From contig NZ_SEBR01000004.1 in NCBI RefSeq assembly GCF_004295795.1, positions 62,001 through 126,000 of the forward strand: a stretch of 64,000 nucleotides of DNA, in the 5' to 3' direction. Of the stretch, positions 8,566 to 17,134 are shown one piece after another. A program made the translations under genes and the position numbers. Each line of letters starts with the position of its first letter. Positions within the stretch are counted from its first letter, which is position 1. A model generated the notes under the pieces. It was not told the origin of the DNA. It saw only the letters and a program-made list of their open reading frames with translations, and did not search any database. The DNA comes from Flavobacterium sp. (GTDB taxonomy: Bacteria; Bacteroidota; Bacteroidia; Flavobacteriales; Flavobacteriaceae).

Positions 8566-10170
8566 ATGTCCTACCAAGATAAGTTCGCCCAAAACCATCT
8601 TCCGCCAAAAGATATGATGCCGGAAATCAATCTCGACAATCCGGATTTTCAGTTTCCCGAAAACCTGAATTGCGTCGATTATCTGCTCGATCGCCACGTC
8701 CGGGAAGGAAATTCGGACAGAATCGCGATCAGGACTTTCGAAGGAAATTGGACGTTCGGCGAACTGTTCGAAAAAGCCAACCAAATCGCGCACGTGCTCA
8801 CGGACGACCTGGGATTCACGACGGGAAATCGCGTGCTGATCAGATCGGCGAACAACCCGATGTTCGTGGCTTGTTGGTTCGGAATCCTCAAAGCCGGCGG
8901 AATCGTCGTGGCAACAATGCCGCTTCTGCGCGAGAAAGAACTCACGATCATGTGCGACAGCGCCGAGATTTCGCACGCGTTCTGCGACAAAAAGTTGCTG
9001 GATGAGATGAAAACGGTAAAATCGACGTTCCTCAAATTCGTTTGCCCTTTCGATGGATCGGAAACCAAGGACTCGCAACTGGAACGCCTGATGGAAACCA
9101 AGCCCAGGACGTTCGACAATTTCAGGGCCAAATCTGACGATATCTCGATTATCGGATTCACTTCGGGCACGACCGGAAAGCCCAAAATGACGGCGCATTT
9201 TCACCGCGACATTCTGTTGGTTTGCGAAGCTTTCCCCAACTATTCGCTCAATCCGACGCCGGACGATATTTTCACGGGAAGTCCGCCGCTCGGCTTTACT
9301 TTCGGGCTTGGCGGAATGGTGTTGTTCCCGTTTTACTTTGGATCGTCGACATTCCTGATCGAAAAACCAAGTCCGGAAATGTTGCTCAAGGCCATTTCGG
9401 AACACAAAGTCACGATCGTTTTCACGGCTCCGACGGCTTATCGCGTGCTCACGCCATTGGTCAGGGATTTCGACATTTCGTCTTTGCGCAAATGCGTGTC
9501 GGCCGGAGAAACTTTGCCTTTGAAGGTCTGGAAAGATTGGCACGAAGCGACGAATCTCAAGATTATCGACGGCATCGGCTCGACGGAGATGCTTCACATT
9601 TTCATTTCGTCAACCGAAGAAAACATGAAACCCGGAGCAACCGGATTGGCAGTTCGCGGATACGAGGCCAAAATCGTCGATCACCTCGGAAACGATTTGC
9701 CCGAAGGTCAGGCCGGACGCCTCGCCGTTCGCGGAATCACGGGCTGTAAATACCTGAACGCGCCCGACAAACAGCGCGAGTATGTGGAAAACGGCTGGAA
9801 CATTACGGGCGATGTTTTCAAACAGGACGAAGACGGTTACTTCTGGTTCGTGGCGCGCGGTGACGACATGATCATCTCGTCCGGCTACAATATTTCGGCC
9901 ATCGAGGTGGAAAGCGTCCTGCTTATGCATCCCGAAATCGCCGAATGCGCCGTGACATCGACTCCCGACGAAGAACGCGGCATGTTGGTTTGCGCGCATA
10001 TCGTGCTGAGCGACAAATCGCAAGCCAATTCCGAGAAGGCCAAAGCGATACAGGAATGGTTCAAATTGGCCGCCGCGCCTTATAAATACCCGAGAATCGT
10101 TAACTTTATAGACCAGCTTCCGAAGACGGAAACGGGCAAAATCCAACGATTCAAACTCAAGCAGCAATGA
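8566..10170 (+). CDS. Aryl-CoA ligase (2-aminobenzoate/salicylate-CoA ligase type)
   Basis: A 534-residue member of the ANL adenylate-forming family. Visible motifs: P-loop-like FTSGTTGKPKMTAHFHRD near residue 199; GETLPLKVWKDW; the A5 motif DGIGSTEMLHIF; the A7 segment NITGDVFKQDEDGYFWFVAR; the hinge GDDMIISSGYNISAIEVE; and the C-terminal catalytic lysine in KTETGKIQR (about K524). Length and the HFHRD segment fit 2-aminobenzoate-CoA ligases and benzoate-CoA-ligase relatives. Reaction: aromatic acid + ATP + CoA to aryl-CoA + AMP + PPi, in the cytoplasm, providing the thioester substrate for the 5592-7898 enzyme. The stop overlaps the next start (10167-10170). Choice among anthranilate, salicylate and benzoate is inference. 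Confidence 0.85.
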   Translation: MSYQDKFAQNHLPPKDMMPEINLDNPDFQFPENLNCVDYLLDRHVREGNSDRIAIRTFEGNWTFGELFEKANQIAHVLTDDLGFTTGNRVLIRSANNPMFVACWFGILKAGGIVVATMPLLREKELTIMCDSAEISHAFCDKKLLDEMKTVKSTFLKFVCPFDGSETKDSQLERLMETKPRTFDNFRAKSDDISIIGFTSGTTGKPKMTAHFHRDILLVCEAFPNYSLNPTPDDIFTGSPPLGFTFGLGGMVLFPFYFGSSTFLIEKPSPEMLLKAISEHKVTIVFTAPTAYRVLTPLVRDFDISSLRKCVSAGETLPLKVWKDWHEATNLKIIDGIGSTEMLHIFISSTEENMKPGATGLAVRGYEAKIVDHLGNDLPEGQAGRLAVRGITGCKYLNAPDKQREYVENGWNITGDVFKQDEDGYFWFVARGDDMIISSGYNISAIEVESVLLMHPEIAECAVTSTPDEERGMLVCAHIVLSDKSQANSEKAKAIQEWFKLAAAPYKYPRIVNFIDQLPKTETGKIQRFKLKQQ

Positions 10171-11750
10171 GAAAAGTTTTCCTCGTTTTTTCAATCACGG
10201 CCTTGACCCTGACGGCAATTCTGGCGTTCATCAACTGGAAATTCGCGTTTCTCTTGGTGTTTTTCGTGCCTTTGATCGCCATGGGATTGTTCGACATGTA
10301 TCAATCGAGACACGCGATTCGCCACAATTTTCCTTTGGTGGGACGACTTCGCTATCTGTTGGAATCCATCGGGCCTGAAATTCGGCAGTATTTTGTGGAA
10401 ACCGATATCGACGGACGCCCGTTTGATCGTTTGCAGCGCGGTTTGGTTTACGCCAGAAGCAAAAAAGAGCTCGACACAAAGCCTTTCGGAACGCAATTGA
10501 ACGTGTATGACGAAGGTTACCAATGGATCAATCACAGTATAAAAGCCATCGCTTTCGCGGACATTGACGAGAATCCGAAAGTGCAGATTGGTTCGTCACA
10601 GTGTTCTAAACCTTATATGGCGAGCCTTTTCAACATTTCGGCCATGAGTTACGGATCGTTGAGCAAAAACGCGATCGTGGCTTTGAATCAAGGCGCGGCC
10701 CAAGGCGGATTCTATCACAACACTGGCGAAGGCGGACTTTCGCCGTATCATCTCGAAAACGGCGGAGACGTGGTCTGGAACATTGGGACGGGCTATTTCA
10801 GTTGTCGCGACCAATATGGCAATTTCTCTCCGGAACATTTCGCCGACCGCGCCCAAAAAGACAGCGTGAAAATGATAGAGATCAAGTTCTCCCAAGGCGC
10901 GAAACCCGGACACGGCGGGATTCTGCCGAAAGAAAAAGTTACGGACGAAATTGCGGCGATCCGACTGGTCAACAAAGGAAACGACATCATTTCGCCACCC
11001 AAACATTCCGCATTCAAAACGCCTTTGGAACTCATGGATTTCCTTAAGACGTTGCGCCATTTGTCTGGTGGGAAACCTGTTGGGATGAAGATTTGCGTCG
11101 GAAATAAATCGGAGTTCATTGCTATTTGCAAGGCGATGGTCGAAACGCAGACGTACTTTGATTTTATCACGGTCGACGGTGGCGAAGGCGGAACCGGAGC
11201 GGCTCCGATCGAATATTCGGATCACGTTGGGATGCCTTTGCGCGACGCCTTGGCCTTTGTGTACGATTGCCTCAACGGATTCGGGATCAAGGATCAGATC
11301 AAGATTGTGGCGAGCGGGAAAATCATCAGTGGATTCGACATTATCCGCGCGCTTTCGATGGGCGCCGACGTTTGCAATTCGGCGCGCGGAATGATGTTCG
11401 CCCTGGGTTGCATCCAGGCTTTGCAATGCCACGCCAATACTTGCCCGACAGGAGTTGCCACACAAGATCCGAAACTCGTGAGCGGACTTGATCCGGCCTT
11501 GAAGAGCGTCCGGGTCTTCAGGTACCACCACGAAACCGTGAAATCTGCTATGGAATTGATGGCTTCGGCCGGAATCGACCATCCCGACAGCGTGGGACGC
11601 GACGTGGTGAGCATGAGGATCGACAAAACGAATATCAGGACGTTCGCGGAACTTTTTCCCGAGCTCAAACCTGGCTGTCTGTTGCAGCCGGAAACCGTTC
11701 CCGACAAATTTTTCTACGACTGGAAAAAGGCTTCGAGCGCGACTTTTTAG
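10167..11750 (+). CDS. FMN-binding glutamate-synthase-like protein, membrane-anchored
   Basis: A 527-residue protein with two N-terminal hydrophobic segments (about residues 3-22 and 24-42), then a GltB-type FMN barrel: FNISAMSYGSLSKNAIVAL, GAKPGHGGILPKEK, TVDGGEGGTGAAP and a cysteine cluster CHANTCPTGVA near residues 420-430 typical of the 3Fe-4S site. It lacks the amidotransferase and GXGXR domains of full GltB. Known: these short homologues are widespread and mostly uncharacterised. It is translationally coupled to the aryl-CoA ligase by an ATGA overlap. Inferred: an amino-group or redox step linked to the aromatic pathway, for example handling nitrogen released from an aminated ring. That role is speculative. 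Confidence 0.75.
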   Translation: MRKVFLVFSITALTLTAILAFINWKFAFLLVFFVPLIAMGLFDMYQSRHAIRHNFPLVGRLRYLLESIGPEIRQYFVETDIDGRPFDRLQRGLVYARSKKELDTKPFGTQLNVYDEGYQWINHSIKAIAFADIDENPKVQIGSSQCSKPYMASLFNISAMSYGSLSKNAIVALNQGAAQGGFYHNTGEGGLSPYHLENGGDVVWNIGTGYFSCRDQYGNFSPEHFADRAQKDSVKMIEIKFSQGAKPGHGGILPKEKVTDEIAAIRLVNKGNDIISPPKHSAFKTPLELMDFLKTLRHLSGGKPVGMKICVGNKSEFIAICKAMVETQTYFDFITVDGGEGGTGAAPIEYSDHVGMPLRDALAFVYDCLNGFGIKDQIKIVASGKIISGFDIIRALSMGADVCNSARGMMFALGCIQALQCHANTCPTGVATQDPKLVSGLDPALKSVRVFRYHHETVKSAMELMASAGIDHPDSVGRDVVSMRIDKTNIRTFAELFPELKPGCLLQPETVPDKFFYDWKKASSATF

Positions 11751-11779
11751 ACGAATGTTGAACTGAAAAACCAAACCGC

Positions 11780-11917
11780 AGCCCGGATGTCGCGGCTAGC
11801 TTTTGCGCTCCAACGCGTATTTTTTGCCGACGCGGGCTGGCTTTTTGAAAAAAAGACCCGGCCGCTAGTTGCAAAAAAACGCGGTGGCGTGTAAAACTAA
11901 TAGCGAACAGCCGGATT
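11780..11917 (+). repeat. Dispersed ~140-bp element, copy A
   Basis: It begins AGCCCGGAT, is followed by a GCGGCTAGCTTTTGC segment, and ends AGCCGGATT. The same beginning and end bound copy D (39509-39644), and copies B (16907-17050) and C (31924-32072) are in reverse orientation. Copy A is the most diverged in its middle. It fills most of the 185-base gap between the glutamate-synthase-like and thioesterase genes. No coding potential. Confidence 0.65.
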
Positions 11918-11935
11918 TGCTGCCCAAACGATACC

Positions 11936-12361
11936 ATGAAAAAATTCGAAAAACACGAAACGATCCGCTTCAAGCATGTTGATTTTGCCGGAATCGTTTT
12001 TTATCCGAGATTTCTCGAAATGCTGAACGATTTGGTAGAAGATTGGTTTGGAGAGGAACTTGACAGGCCGTTTTCCAAAATACACCAAACCAATGGAATT
12101 CCTACCGTTGACTTAAAGGTTCAGTTTAGGAAACCTGCGAGGATTGGCGATGTTTTGGCCAAATCGCTTTGGGTTGCGAATCTGGGCGGCGCTTCGGTGA
12201 CTTGCGGTTTCGATTTTAGACATATCGACGGCAGTATTTGTCTCGAGGGCGAAGTGACTTTGGTGAACGTCGGGCTTGACAAAGCGGCCGATCAAATCAA
12301 GGCCGTTCCTTTTTCGGACGACACAAAATCAAAAATTTCCCAATTCCAAATCACAGCATGA
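11936..12361 (+). CDS. Hotdog-fold acyl-CoA thioesterase (4-hydroxybenzoyl-CoA thioesterase type)
   Basis: A 141-residue single-hotdog protein. The N-terminal IRFKHVDFAGIVFYPRFLEM matches the 4-hydroxybenzoyl-CoA thioesterase active-site segment, with the catalytic aspartate at D16. The C-terminal CLEGEVTLVNVGLD strand completes the fold. Known: this class hydrolyses aryl-CoA thioesters. Position between the aryl-CoA oxygenase/ligase genes and the ring-cleavage gene makes release of the 5-hydroxylated acid (gentisate or 5-hydroxyanthranilate) the likely role. The stop overlaps the nitrilase start (ATGA at 12358-12361). Confidence 0.8.
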   Translation: MKKFEKHETIRFKHVDFAGIVFYPRFLEMLNDLVEDWFGEELDRPFSKIHQTNGIPTVDLKVQFRKPARIGDVLAKSLWVANLGGASVTCGFDFRHIDGSICLEGEVTLVNVGLDKAADQIKAVPFSDDTKSKISQFQITA

Positions 12362-13329
12362 TGGACTTCAAAAAATTCAAAGCCGCGACCGTACAGACTT
12401 CTCCGGTTTTTTTGGACGTGGAAAAAACGGTCGAAAAAACAATTTCGATCATTGCCGAAGCTGCGTCGAACGGAGCAAAACTGATTGCTTTTCCCGAGGT
12501 TTTCATCGCGGGTTATCCGTATTGGAATTGGATCATGACGCCGATTCAAGGTAGTTCGTGGTATGAGAAACTGTACAGGAATTCGGTCGATGTTTTTGGT
12601 GCCGACATGCAAAGGATTTATGATGCCGCCAGGGAATTCGACATTCACGTGGTGATCGGGATCAACGAGCGCGGTGAAAGTTATGGGGAGATCTACAACA
12701 CGAATCTTATTATCGACAACCTTGGAAATCTTATCGGGAAACACAGAAAACTCGTGCCGACTTGGGCCGAAAAACTCACTTGGACTTCGGGTGACGGTTC
12801 GTCCCTGAAAGTTTACGATACCGAAGTCGGGCCGCTTGGAACTTTGGCTTGTGGCGAAAACACGAATACTTTGGCCCGATTCACTTTGCTTTCTCAGGGC
12901 GAATTGGTGCATATCGCCAACTATATTTCGCTTCCGGTCGCTCCGCCAGATTACGATATGGCCGAGGCGATCAAGATTCGGGCGGCGGCGCATTCGTTCG
13001 AAGGAAAATTGTTCACGATCGTTTCCTGCTCGACGATTTCCCCGGAAATTATTGAGGCAATGGCGGTCGATGTTCCTGAGGCGAGGGAACTTTTGACTCG
13101 CAAAAACTCGGCTTTTTCGGGATTTATCGGGCCGAACGGTGCTGTAATCGGCGAACCGTTGATTGATTTGGAAGGCATCGCTTATGCCGAAATCGACTTG
13201 GCCAAGTGTATCCAACCGAAACAGATGCACGATATTTTGGGGCATTACAATCGCTTTGATATTTTCGATTTGCGCGTGAATGTGGCTAAGACCAAAAAGA
13301 TAACTTTTTTGGATGGTTTTAACAATTAG
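12358..13329 (+). CDS. Nitrilase (carbon-nitrogen hydrolase, branch 1)
   Basis: A 323-residue protein with the complete nitrilase triad: E47 (AFPEVFIAGYPYW), K131 (GKHRKLVPTW) and C165 (LACGENTNTLARF). The CGENTN context and length place it with true nitrilases or related C-N hydrolases rather than biotinidase-type amidases. Reaction class: nitrile (or amide) + water to acid + ammonia. The first ATG is used because it overlaps the thioesterase stop by 4 bases; the next codon is also ATG. In this cluster it might feed an aromatic nitrile into the ligase step or deaminate a pathway intermediate. Substrate unknown. Confidence 0.85.
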   Translation: MMDFKKFKAATVQTSPVFLDVEKTVEKTISIIAEAASNGAKLIAFPEVFIAGYPYWNWIMTPIQGSSWYEKLYRNSVDVFGADMQRIYDAAREFDIHVVIGINERGESYGEIYNTNLIIDNLGNLIGKHRKLVPTWAEKLTWTSGDGSSLKVYDTEVGPLGTLACGENTNTLARFTLLSQGELVHIANYISLPVAPPDYDMAEAIKIRAAAHSFEGKLFTIVSCSTISPEIIEAMAVDVPEARELLTRKNSAFSGFIGPNGAVIGEPLIDLEGIAYAEIDLAKCIQPKQMHDILGHYNRFDIFDLRVNVAKTKKITFLDGFNN

Positions 13330-13380
13330 TGTAGATTTTCTGTAATTGGGTTTGGGAATTTCTGGATAGTTTTGGGTACA

Positions 13381-13426
13381 CCCTGTCAGGGTTATAAACC
13401 CTGTCACTGTTTTAAACGGTGACAGG
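13381..13426. repeat. REP-like palindrome, copy 1 (left of the RAYT-like gene)
   Basis: Sequence built of CCCTGTCAGGG and GTCAC...GGTGAC arms (CCCTGTCAGGGTTATAAACC then CTGTCACTG...CGGTGACAGG), able to form nested hairpins. Almost the same sequence lies at 14071-14118 on the other side of the gene, and in reverse at 24426-24475. The arrangement, palindromes flanking a Y1-type transposase relative, is that of REP/RAYT systems. Confidence 0.85.
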
Positions 13427-13448
13427 TCTAATCTAAAACATATACGCC

Positions 13449-14048
13449 ATGACGAAAAATCCAAAGCCGTTAGAATTCAATCAAGTCTATTACATAATGG
13501 CATCAGCCCTCGAAGAGCACTCGCTTTTTATTGAAGACTTAAACTATCCGTATTTTCTGAAGTCCGTCAAAAAATACGTCGAGCCAATCGCAGACGTTCT
13601 TGCATTTTGTCTGCTTCCTAATGAAATTTACATGATCGTAGCGATCAACGGGAAAGATTCCTTAATTTTCCTCGATGAACTCCAGAATGTTCCCGATCGG
13701 ATCAAACTGTATCCGTCCAGGCAATTTTCTAACCTTTTTAATTCTTATTCTCAGGCCACTGGAAAACGTTACGCAAGAACTGGGGGTCTTTTCAAGCGCC
13801 CGTTTTACAGGAAAATGATTTTGACTGCTGGCCAGTTGCAGCGTTGTATCATGCGAATACATCGGCTTCCCGTCGATTGCGGATATGAAACTGATTGGAA
13901 AAACTATAAGTGGAATTCGGCACAGACGTTTCAATCAGATGAATTTTCGGGCCTAAAAAAATGTATTGATGAAGACTTGGTCAACAGCTTTTCGGAATTT
14001 CTGATTTTGCGGGAAAAATATAAGCCTTCCGGTGTTCCTGTTTTCTGA
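13449..14048 (+). CDS. RAYT-like (REP-associated tyrosine transposase) protein with lost catalytic residues
   Basis: A 199-residue protein with the scaffold of the flavobacterial RAYT/IS200-like family: FIEDLNYPYFLKSVKKYVEP, CLLPN followed by the HUH position, RQFSNLFNSYSQATGKRYAR, GGLFKRPFYRK and an IHRLPVDCGY segment. Where functional relatives read NHFHLLV, this one reads NEIYMIV, so both histidines of the HUH metal site are missing. The usual catalytic tyrosine in YIHxNP is replaced (RIHRLP). The reading frame is intact, without stops. It is flanked by REP-like palindromes 22 bases on each side. Inferred: a catalytically dead, retained derivative that may still bind the palindromes. It interrupts the catabolic cluster between the nitrilase and permease genes. 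Confidence 0.75.
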   Translation: MTKNPKPLEFNQVYYIMASALEEHSLFIEDLNYPYFLKSVKKYVEPIADVLAFCLLPNEIYMIVAINGKDSLIFLDELQNVPDRIKLYPSRQFSNLFNSYSQATGKRYARTGGLFKRPFYRKMILTAGQLQRCIMRIHRLPVDCGYETDWKNYKWNSAQTFQSDEFSGLKKCIDEDLVNSFSEFLILREKYKPSGVPVF

Positions 14049-14070
14049 TATTTGTTAGGTAATTATACCA

Positions 14071-14118
14071 CCCTGTCAGGGTTATAAACCCTGTCACCTT
14101 TTTAAACAGTGACAGGGT
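14071..14118. repeat. REP-like palindrome, copy 2 (right of the RAYT-like gene)
   Basis: Shares CCCTGTCAGGG, TTATAAACCCTGTCAC and the closing GTGACAGGG with copy 1; the central loop differs slightly. Together with copy 1 it brackets the RAYT-like gene symmetrically in direct orientation. Confidence 0.85.
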
Positions 14119-14409
14119 GTTTTTTGAAGGGTTTTCTGTTCCGCTATCGAAACTCAAAATCCAACAATCCAAAATGATAAGAACCAGAACAGCACCAGCA
14201 TCCGATAACAAAATCAAACCCTCCGGACAATTTTCAAAACAATTCATCCGCCAAGTCCCAACACGTTCGCTGAAATTCAATACTTTGGAAAGCCAAAGAT
14301 GCCAACAAAGAAACTTTGCCAATCTCCGGATGCAATTCTTTGTTACAAAAAAATAATCACGTCGAGATCGGCAAATCTCGAAGTTTAACTCATATAACAA
14401 AATGCGAAG
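14119..14409. other. Intergenic region without a recognisable gene
   Basis: About 290 bases between the REP copy and the permease gene. Short frames exist but have no family resemblance and contain simple CCAACAATCCAAAAT-type sequence. It probably includes the permease promoter; no TTG-N17-23-TAnnTTTG match was found. Confidence 0.4.
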
Positions 14410-15717
14410 ATGAGCCAATCAGACAACAAACTCAAGAAAGTATTGGGACTAGGTTTTGGGATTGCGATCTTCGTCGGAGGAACGATTGGCGTGGGAATCC
14501 TGCGCACACCTGGGGAAATCGCGGCCTATCTCGACAACGAGTGGCTTATCGTTTGCTGCTGGCTCGTCGGCGGGATTTACATTTTACTTGGATGCGGCGC
14601 CTATGCCGAATTGGCCACGTCAATCCCGAAAGCCGGCGGCTCGTACAACTACATCAAGCGCGCCTTCGGTGATTACGCCGGATTCATTTCGGGTTGGTTC
14701 GACTACATCACCAACGCGATCGCGCCAGCTTTTTTCTGCATCGTAATCTCGGAGTATCTCGCGATATTGTTTCCGCAAATCCAGAATCTAACAACGGTCA
14801 TCGCTGTTTCTTTCCTTGTCGGATTCACGGTTTTGCACGCAAGCGGCGTCAAGAGCGGAAGTGTCGTACAGCAAATCACGAGCGTGATAAAAGTGCTGTT
14901 TTTCGTCGGATTGATCGCAGCCTGTTTTATGTATTCGGGCATCGAAGTAAAACCGATCGCCATCGACAAAAAGGTGATGTCGGCCGGAATCGTCGTCGGA
15001 TTCATTAAATCGCTTCAGATGGTTTTGGGCGCGTACGACGGTTGGTACGCCATCTGTTTTTTTGCCGAGGAAGACGAAAATCCAAACAAGAACATTCCAA
15101 GGTCGCTTTACACCGGAGCCATTATCGTGATCGCGATTTATGCGTTGATCAACATGGCGTTCCTACAGGTGCTGCCCGCGTCCGACATGGCGAATTCACC
15201 CTTGGCGGCATCCGAAGTCGCGAAAACGGTTTTTGGGGCGAAAGGTTCGGCGATCGTAACGGTAATCGCAATTTTTTCGATCGTTGGAATATTGAATGCT
15301 TATCTGATGATTCCGCCGAGGATTTTGTACGGATTGGCGCGCGACAGCTTCTTCATTCCGTCGGCGACGAAAGTAAATTCGGGCGGCACTCCGATCGTGG
15401 CTTTGCTGTGTTCATCGGCTTTTACGTTCGGGTTGATACTTGTCGGATCGTTTAAAGTGTTGTTCGCACTGGCTACGTTTATGTCCGTCATTGTCTGGGG
15501 TTTGGCCTACGCGTCGCTGATAAAACTCAGGATTTCCGAACCCGAACTCGAACGTCCGTTCAAATCGTGGGCTTATCCGTTTTCGGCTATACTTCTTGTC
15601 GTGGTTTCTTTAGCGCTTATGATCGGATTCGCCGTTAACGACCTTGTAAGTCTTGGCGTGATCGCCGCAATCGCGCTCCTTTCCTACCCGATTTTCAGAA
15701 TGCTAAAACGTAGCTGA
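14410..15717 (+). CDS. APC-superfamily amino acid permease
   Basis: A 435-residue, 12-helix permease. The N-terminal helix carries the APC signature (GIAIFVGGTIGVGILRTPGE). Further family features are GGIYILLGCGAYAELATSIPKAGGSYNYIKRAFGD, split here at its Gly-rich turn, and ENPNKNIPRSLY before helix 7. Known: APC proteins import or exchange amino acids and amines. Location inside the aromatic cluster suggests it imports the pathway substrate or a nitrogenous aromatic acid such as anthranilate, but a general amino acid role is possible. Preceded by 361 bases of REP and spacer DNA, so it probably has its own promoter. Confidence 0.85.
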   Translation: MSQSDNKLKKVLGLGFGIAIFVGGTIGVGILRTPGEIAAYLDNEWLIVCCWLVGGIYILLGCGAYAELATSIPKAGGSYNYIKRAFGDYAGFISGWFDYITNAIAPAFFCIVISEYLAILFPQIQNLTTVIAVSFLVGFTVLHASGVKSGSVVQQITSVIKVLFFVGLIAACFMYSGIEVKPIAIDKKVMSAGIVVGFIKSLQMVLGAYDGWYAICFFAEEDENPNKNIPRSLYTGAIIVIAIYALINMAFLQVLPASDMANSPLAASEVAKTVFGAKGSAIVTVIAIFSIVGILNAYLMIPPRILYGLARDSFFIPSATKVNSGGTPIVALLCSSAFTFGLILVGSFKVLFALATFMSVIVWGLAYASLIKLRISEPELERPFKSWAYPFSAILLVVVSLALMIGFAVNDLVSLGVIAAIALLSYPIFRMLKRS

Positions 15718-15742
15718 CTTATTTTTGAACCCAAGAAAACGA

Positions 15743-15773
15743 TTGCGTAATCGCGCCCTAAATCGTAAGTTTG
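15743..15773 (+). promoter_or_regulatory. Probable Bacteroidota-type promoter for the gentisate dioxygenase gene
   Basis: TTG at 15743-15745, 20 bases of spacer, then TAAGTTTG at 15766-15773, matching TTG-N17-23-TAnnTTTG exactly. It lies 16 bases before the ATG of the cupin dioxygenase, implying a very short leader and separate transcription of the lower pathway. Confidence 0.6.
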
Positions 15774-15789
15774 GGAACAAACCGATTTT

Positions 15790-16896
15790 ATGGAAGCAAA
15801 ACAGTCCGACGACGTATTGGGTCGCGCGCGAGTCCAGGACACGCCAGAGCTCGAAGCCTATTACAAAGAACTCGAAACCCTTGGCGCGGGCGCACTTTGG
15901 ACGGTCGCCAACGACATCGAACCTTGGGAACCGCGATCTTCGTCTGTTCCGATGTTGTGGAAATATGAGAATTTACGCGAGCTTGTGCTGAGATCCGCTG
16001 ATTTGGTTACACCTGAAAAAGCGGGCAGACGCGTGGTTTATCTCGTAAACGAAAAACGAAAAGATGTTTCGGCCGCCGTCGGATGGCTCTACACCGGAAT
16101 CCAGGTCACGCGCCCGGGCGAAAGTACATCGGCGCATCGGCATAAAGCATCCGCATTAAGGTTTATAATGGAAGGAAACGGCGGTTATACTGTCGTGGAT
16201 GGAAATAAAGTCACATTCGAAGTCAATGATTTCGTAATTACGCCAAATTCGGCCTGGCACGAACACGGATGCGACGAAAACGGCCAAACCTGCATCTGGC
16301 AAGACGGACTCGACATTCCTTTGGTGAACGCGCTCGAAGCCAACGACTATGCGGTCTTTGACGGGAAACAACCTTTGAGAACAGAGACGAATTTTCTGCC
16401 GATTTCCTATTCCGGAGCCGGATTGCTTCCTACAAACCACGATTGGCAAAAACCGTATTCGCCACTTTTCAAATACGCGTGGAAAGACGTTTACCCGACC
16501 TTGATCGAAGTGTCCAAAGTCACGCAAGATTGTCCGTTCGACGGCATCATCATGCAATATTCCAACCCATTGACAGGCGGGCACGTCATGCAAACCATGG
16601 GAGCGTCAATGCAACTTTTACGTCCAAAATTTAAAGGAAAAGCGCACAAACACACGGGTTCGTTCGTCTATCAATGTGCAAAAGGACAAGGCTACACGAT
16701 TGTAAACGGACAGCGTTTCGACTGGAAAGAACGCGATATTTTCTGCGTTCCGAGTTGGGCTTGGCACGAACACGTGAATTTGTCGGAAACCGACGATGCA
16801 TGTTTGTTTTCGTTTAACGATTTGCCTGTAATTGAAGGACTTGGACTTTATCAAACAAAAGATTACGACCAAAATAACGGGTTTCAGCAAGTTTGA
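15790..16896 (+). CDS. Gentisate 1,2-dioxygenase-like bicupin
   Basis: A 368-residue two-cupin protein. The first cupin has the ferrous-iron triad H116, H118 (SAHRHKASALRFIMEGNG) and H157 (PNSAWHEHGCDE), as in gentisate 1,2-dioxygenase. The second cupin is also present (KAHKHTGSFVYQC and PSWAWHEHVN). Length and both motifs fit the gentisate/salicylate/5-aminosalicylate dioxygenase group. Reaction expected: O2-dependent cleavage between the carboxyl-bearing carbon and the adjacent hydroxylated (or aminated) carbon; with gentisate the product is maleylpyruvate. It follows the upper CoA pathway and precedes FAH-hydrolase and maleate isomerase genes, which agrees. 5-Hydroxyanthranilate as true substrate is possible. 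Confidence 0.85.
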   Translation: MEAKQSDDVLGRARVQDTPELEAYYKELETLGAGALWTVANDIEPWEPRSSSVPMLWKYENLRELVLRSADLVTPEKAGRRVVYLVNEKRKDVSAAVGWLYTGIQVTRPGESTSAHRHKASALRFIMEGNGGYTVVDGNKVTFEVNDFVITPNSAWHEHGCDENGQTCIWQDGLDIPLVNALEANDYAVFDGKQPLRTETNFLPISYSGAGLLPTNHDWQKPYSPLFKYAWKDVYPTLIEVSKVTQDCPFDGIIMQYSNPLTGGHVMQTMGASMQLLRPKFKGKAHKHTGSFVYQCAKGQGYTIVNGQRFDWKERDIFCVPSWAWHEHVNLSETDDACLFSFNDLPVIEGLGLYQTKDYDQNNGFQQV

Positions 16897-16906
16897 TTTT
16901 AGAAGC

Positions 16907-17050
16907 GGAAACCCGCTACCCGCTGCTAGCTTTCTTGAAACCGCCAATTTTTGTAAGTCTTGGCAAGAGCTTCCGCTGGTCGCTTTGCCAATCCAACAAA
17001 AAAAAGGCGTTTTCTGCAAAAGGCTATCCGCTTGTATCGGGGCTAGGCAA
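16907..17050 (-). repeat. Dispersed ~140-bp element, copy B
   Basis: Starts ACCCGCTACCCGCTGCTAGC and ends AAAAGGCTATCCGCTTGTAT then GGGGCTA. Read on the reverse strand it aligns with copies A and D, including the central GCGACC...GGAAGCTC block. It lies between the dioxygenase and the NTF2-like gene. Confidence 0.75.
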
Positions 17051-17134
17051 TCTGTTCAACATCCAATATTCAACATTCGTTGTTCAACATTCCAAAACCA
17101 AACCTCTACTGATATCGAGTCATAAAAAGCAACC

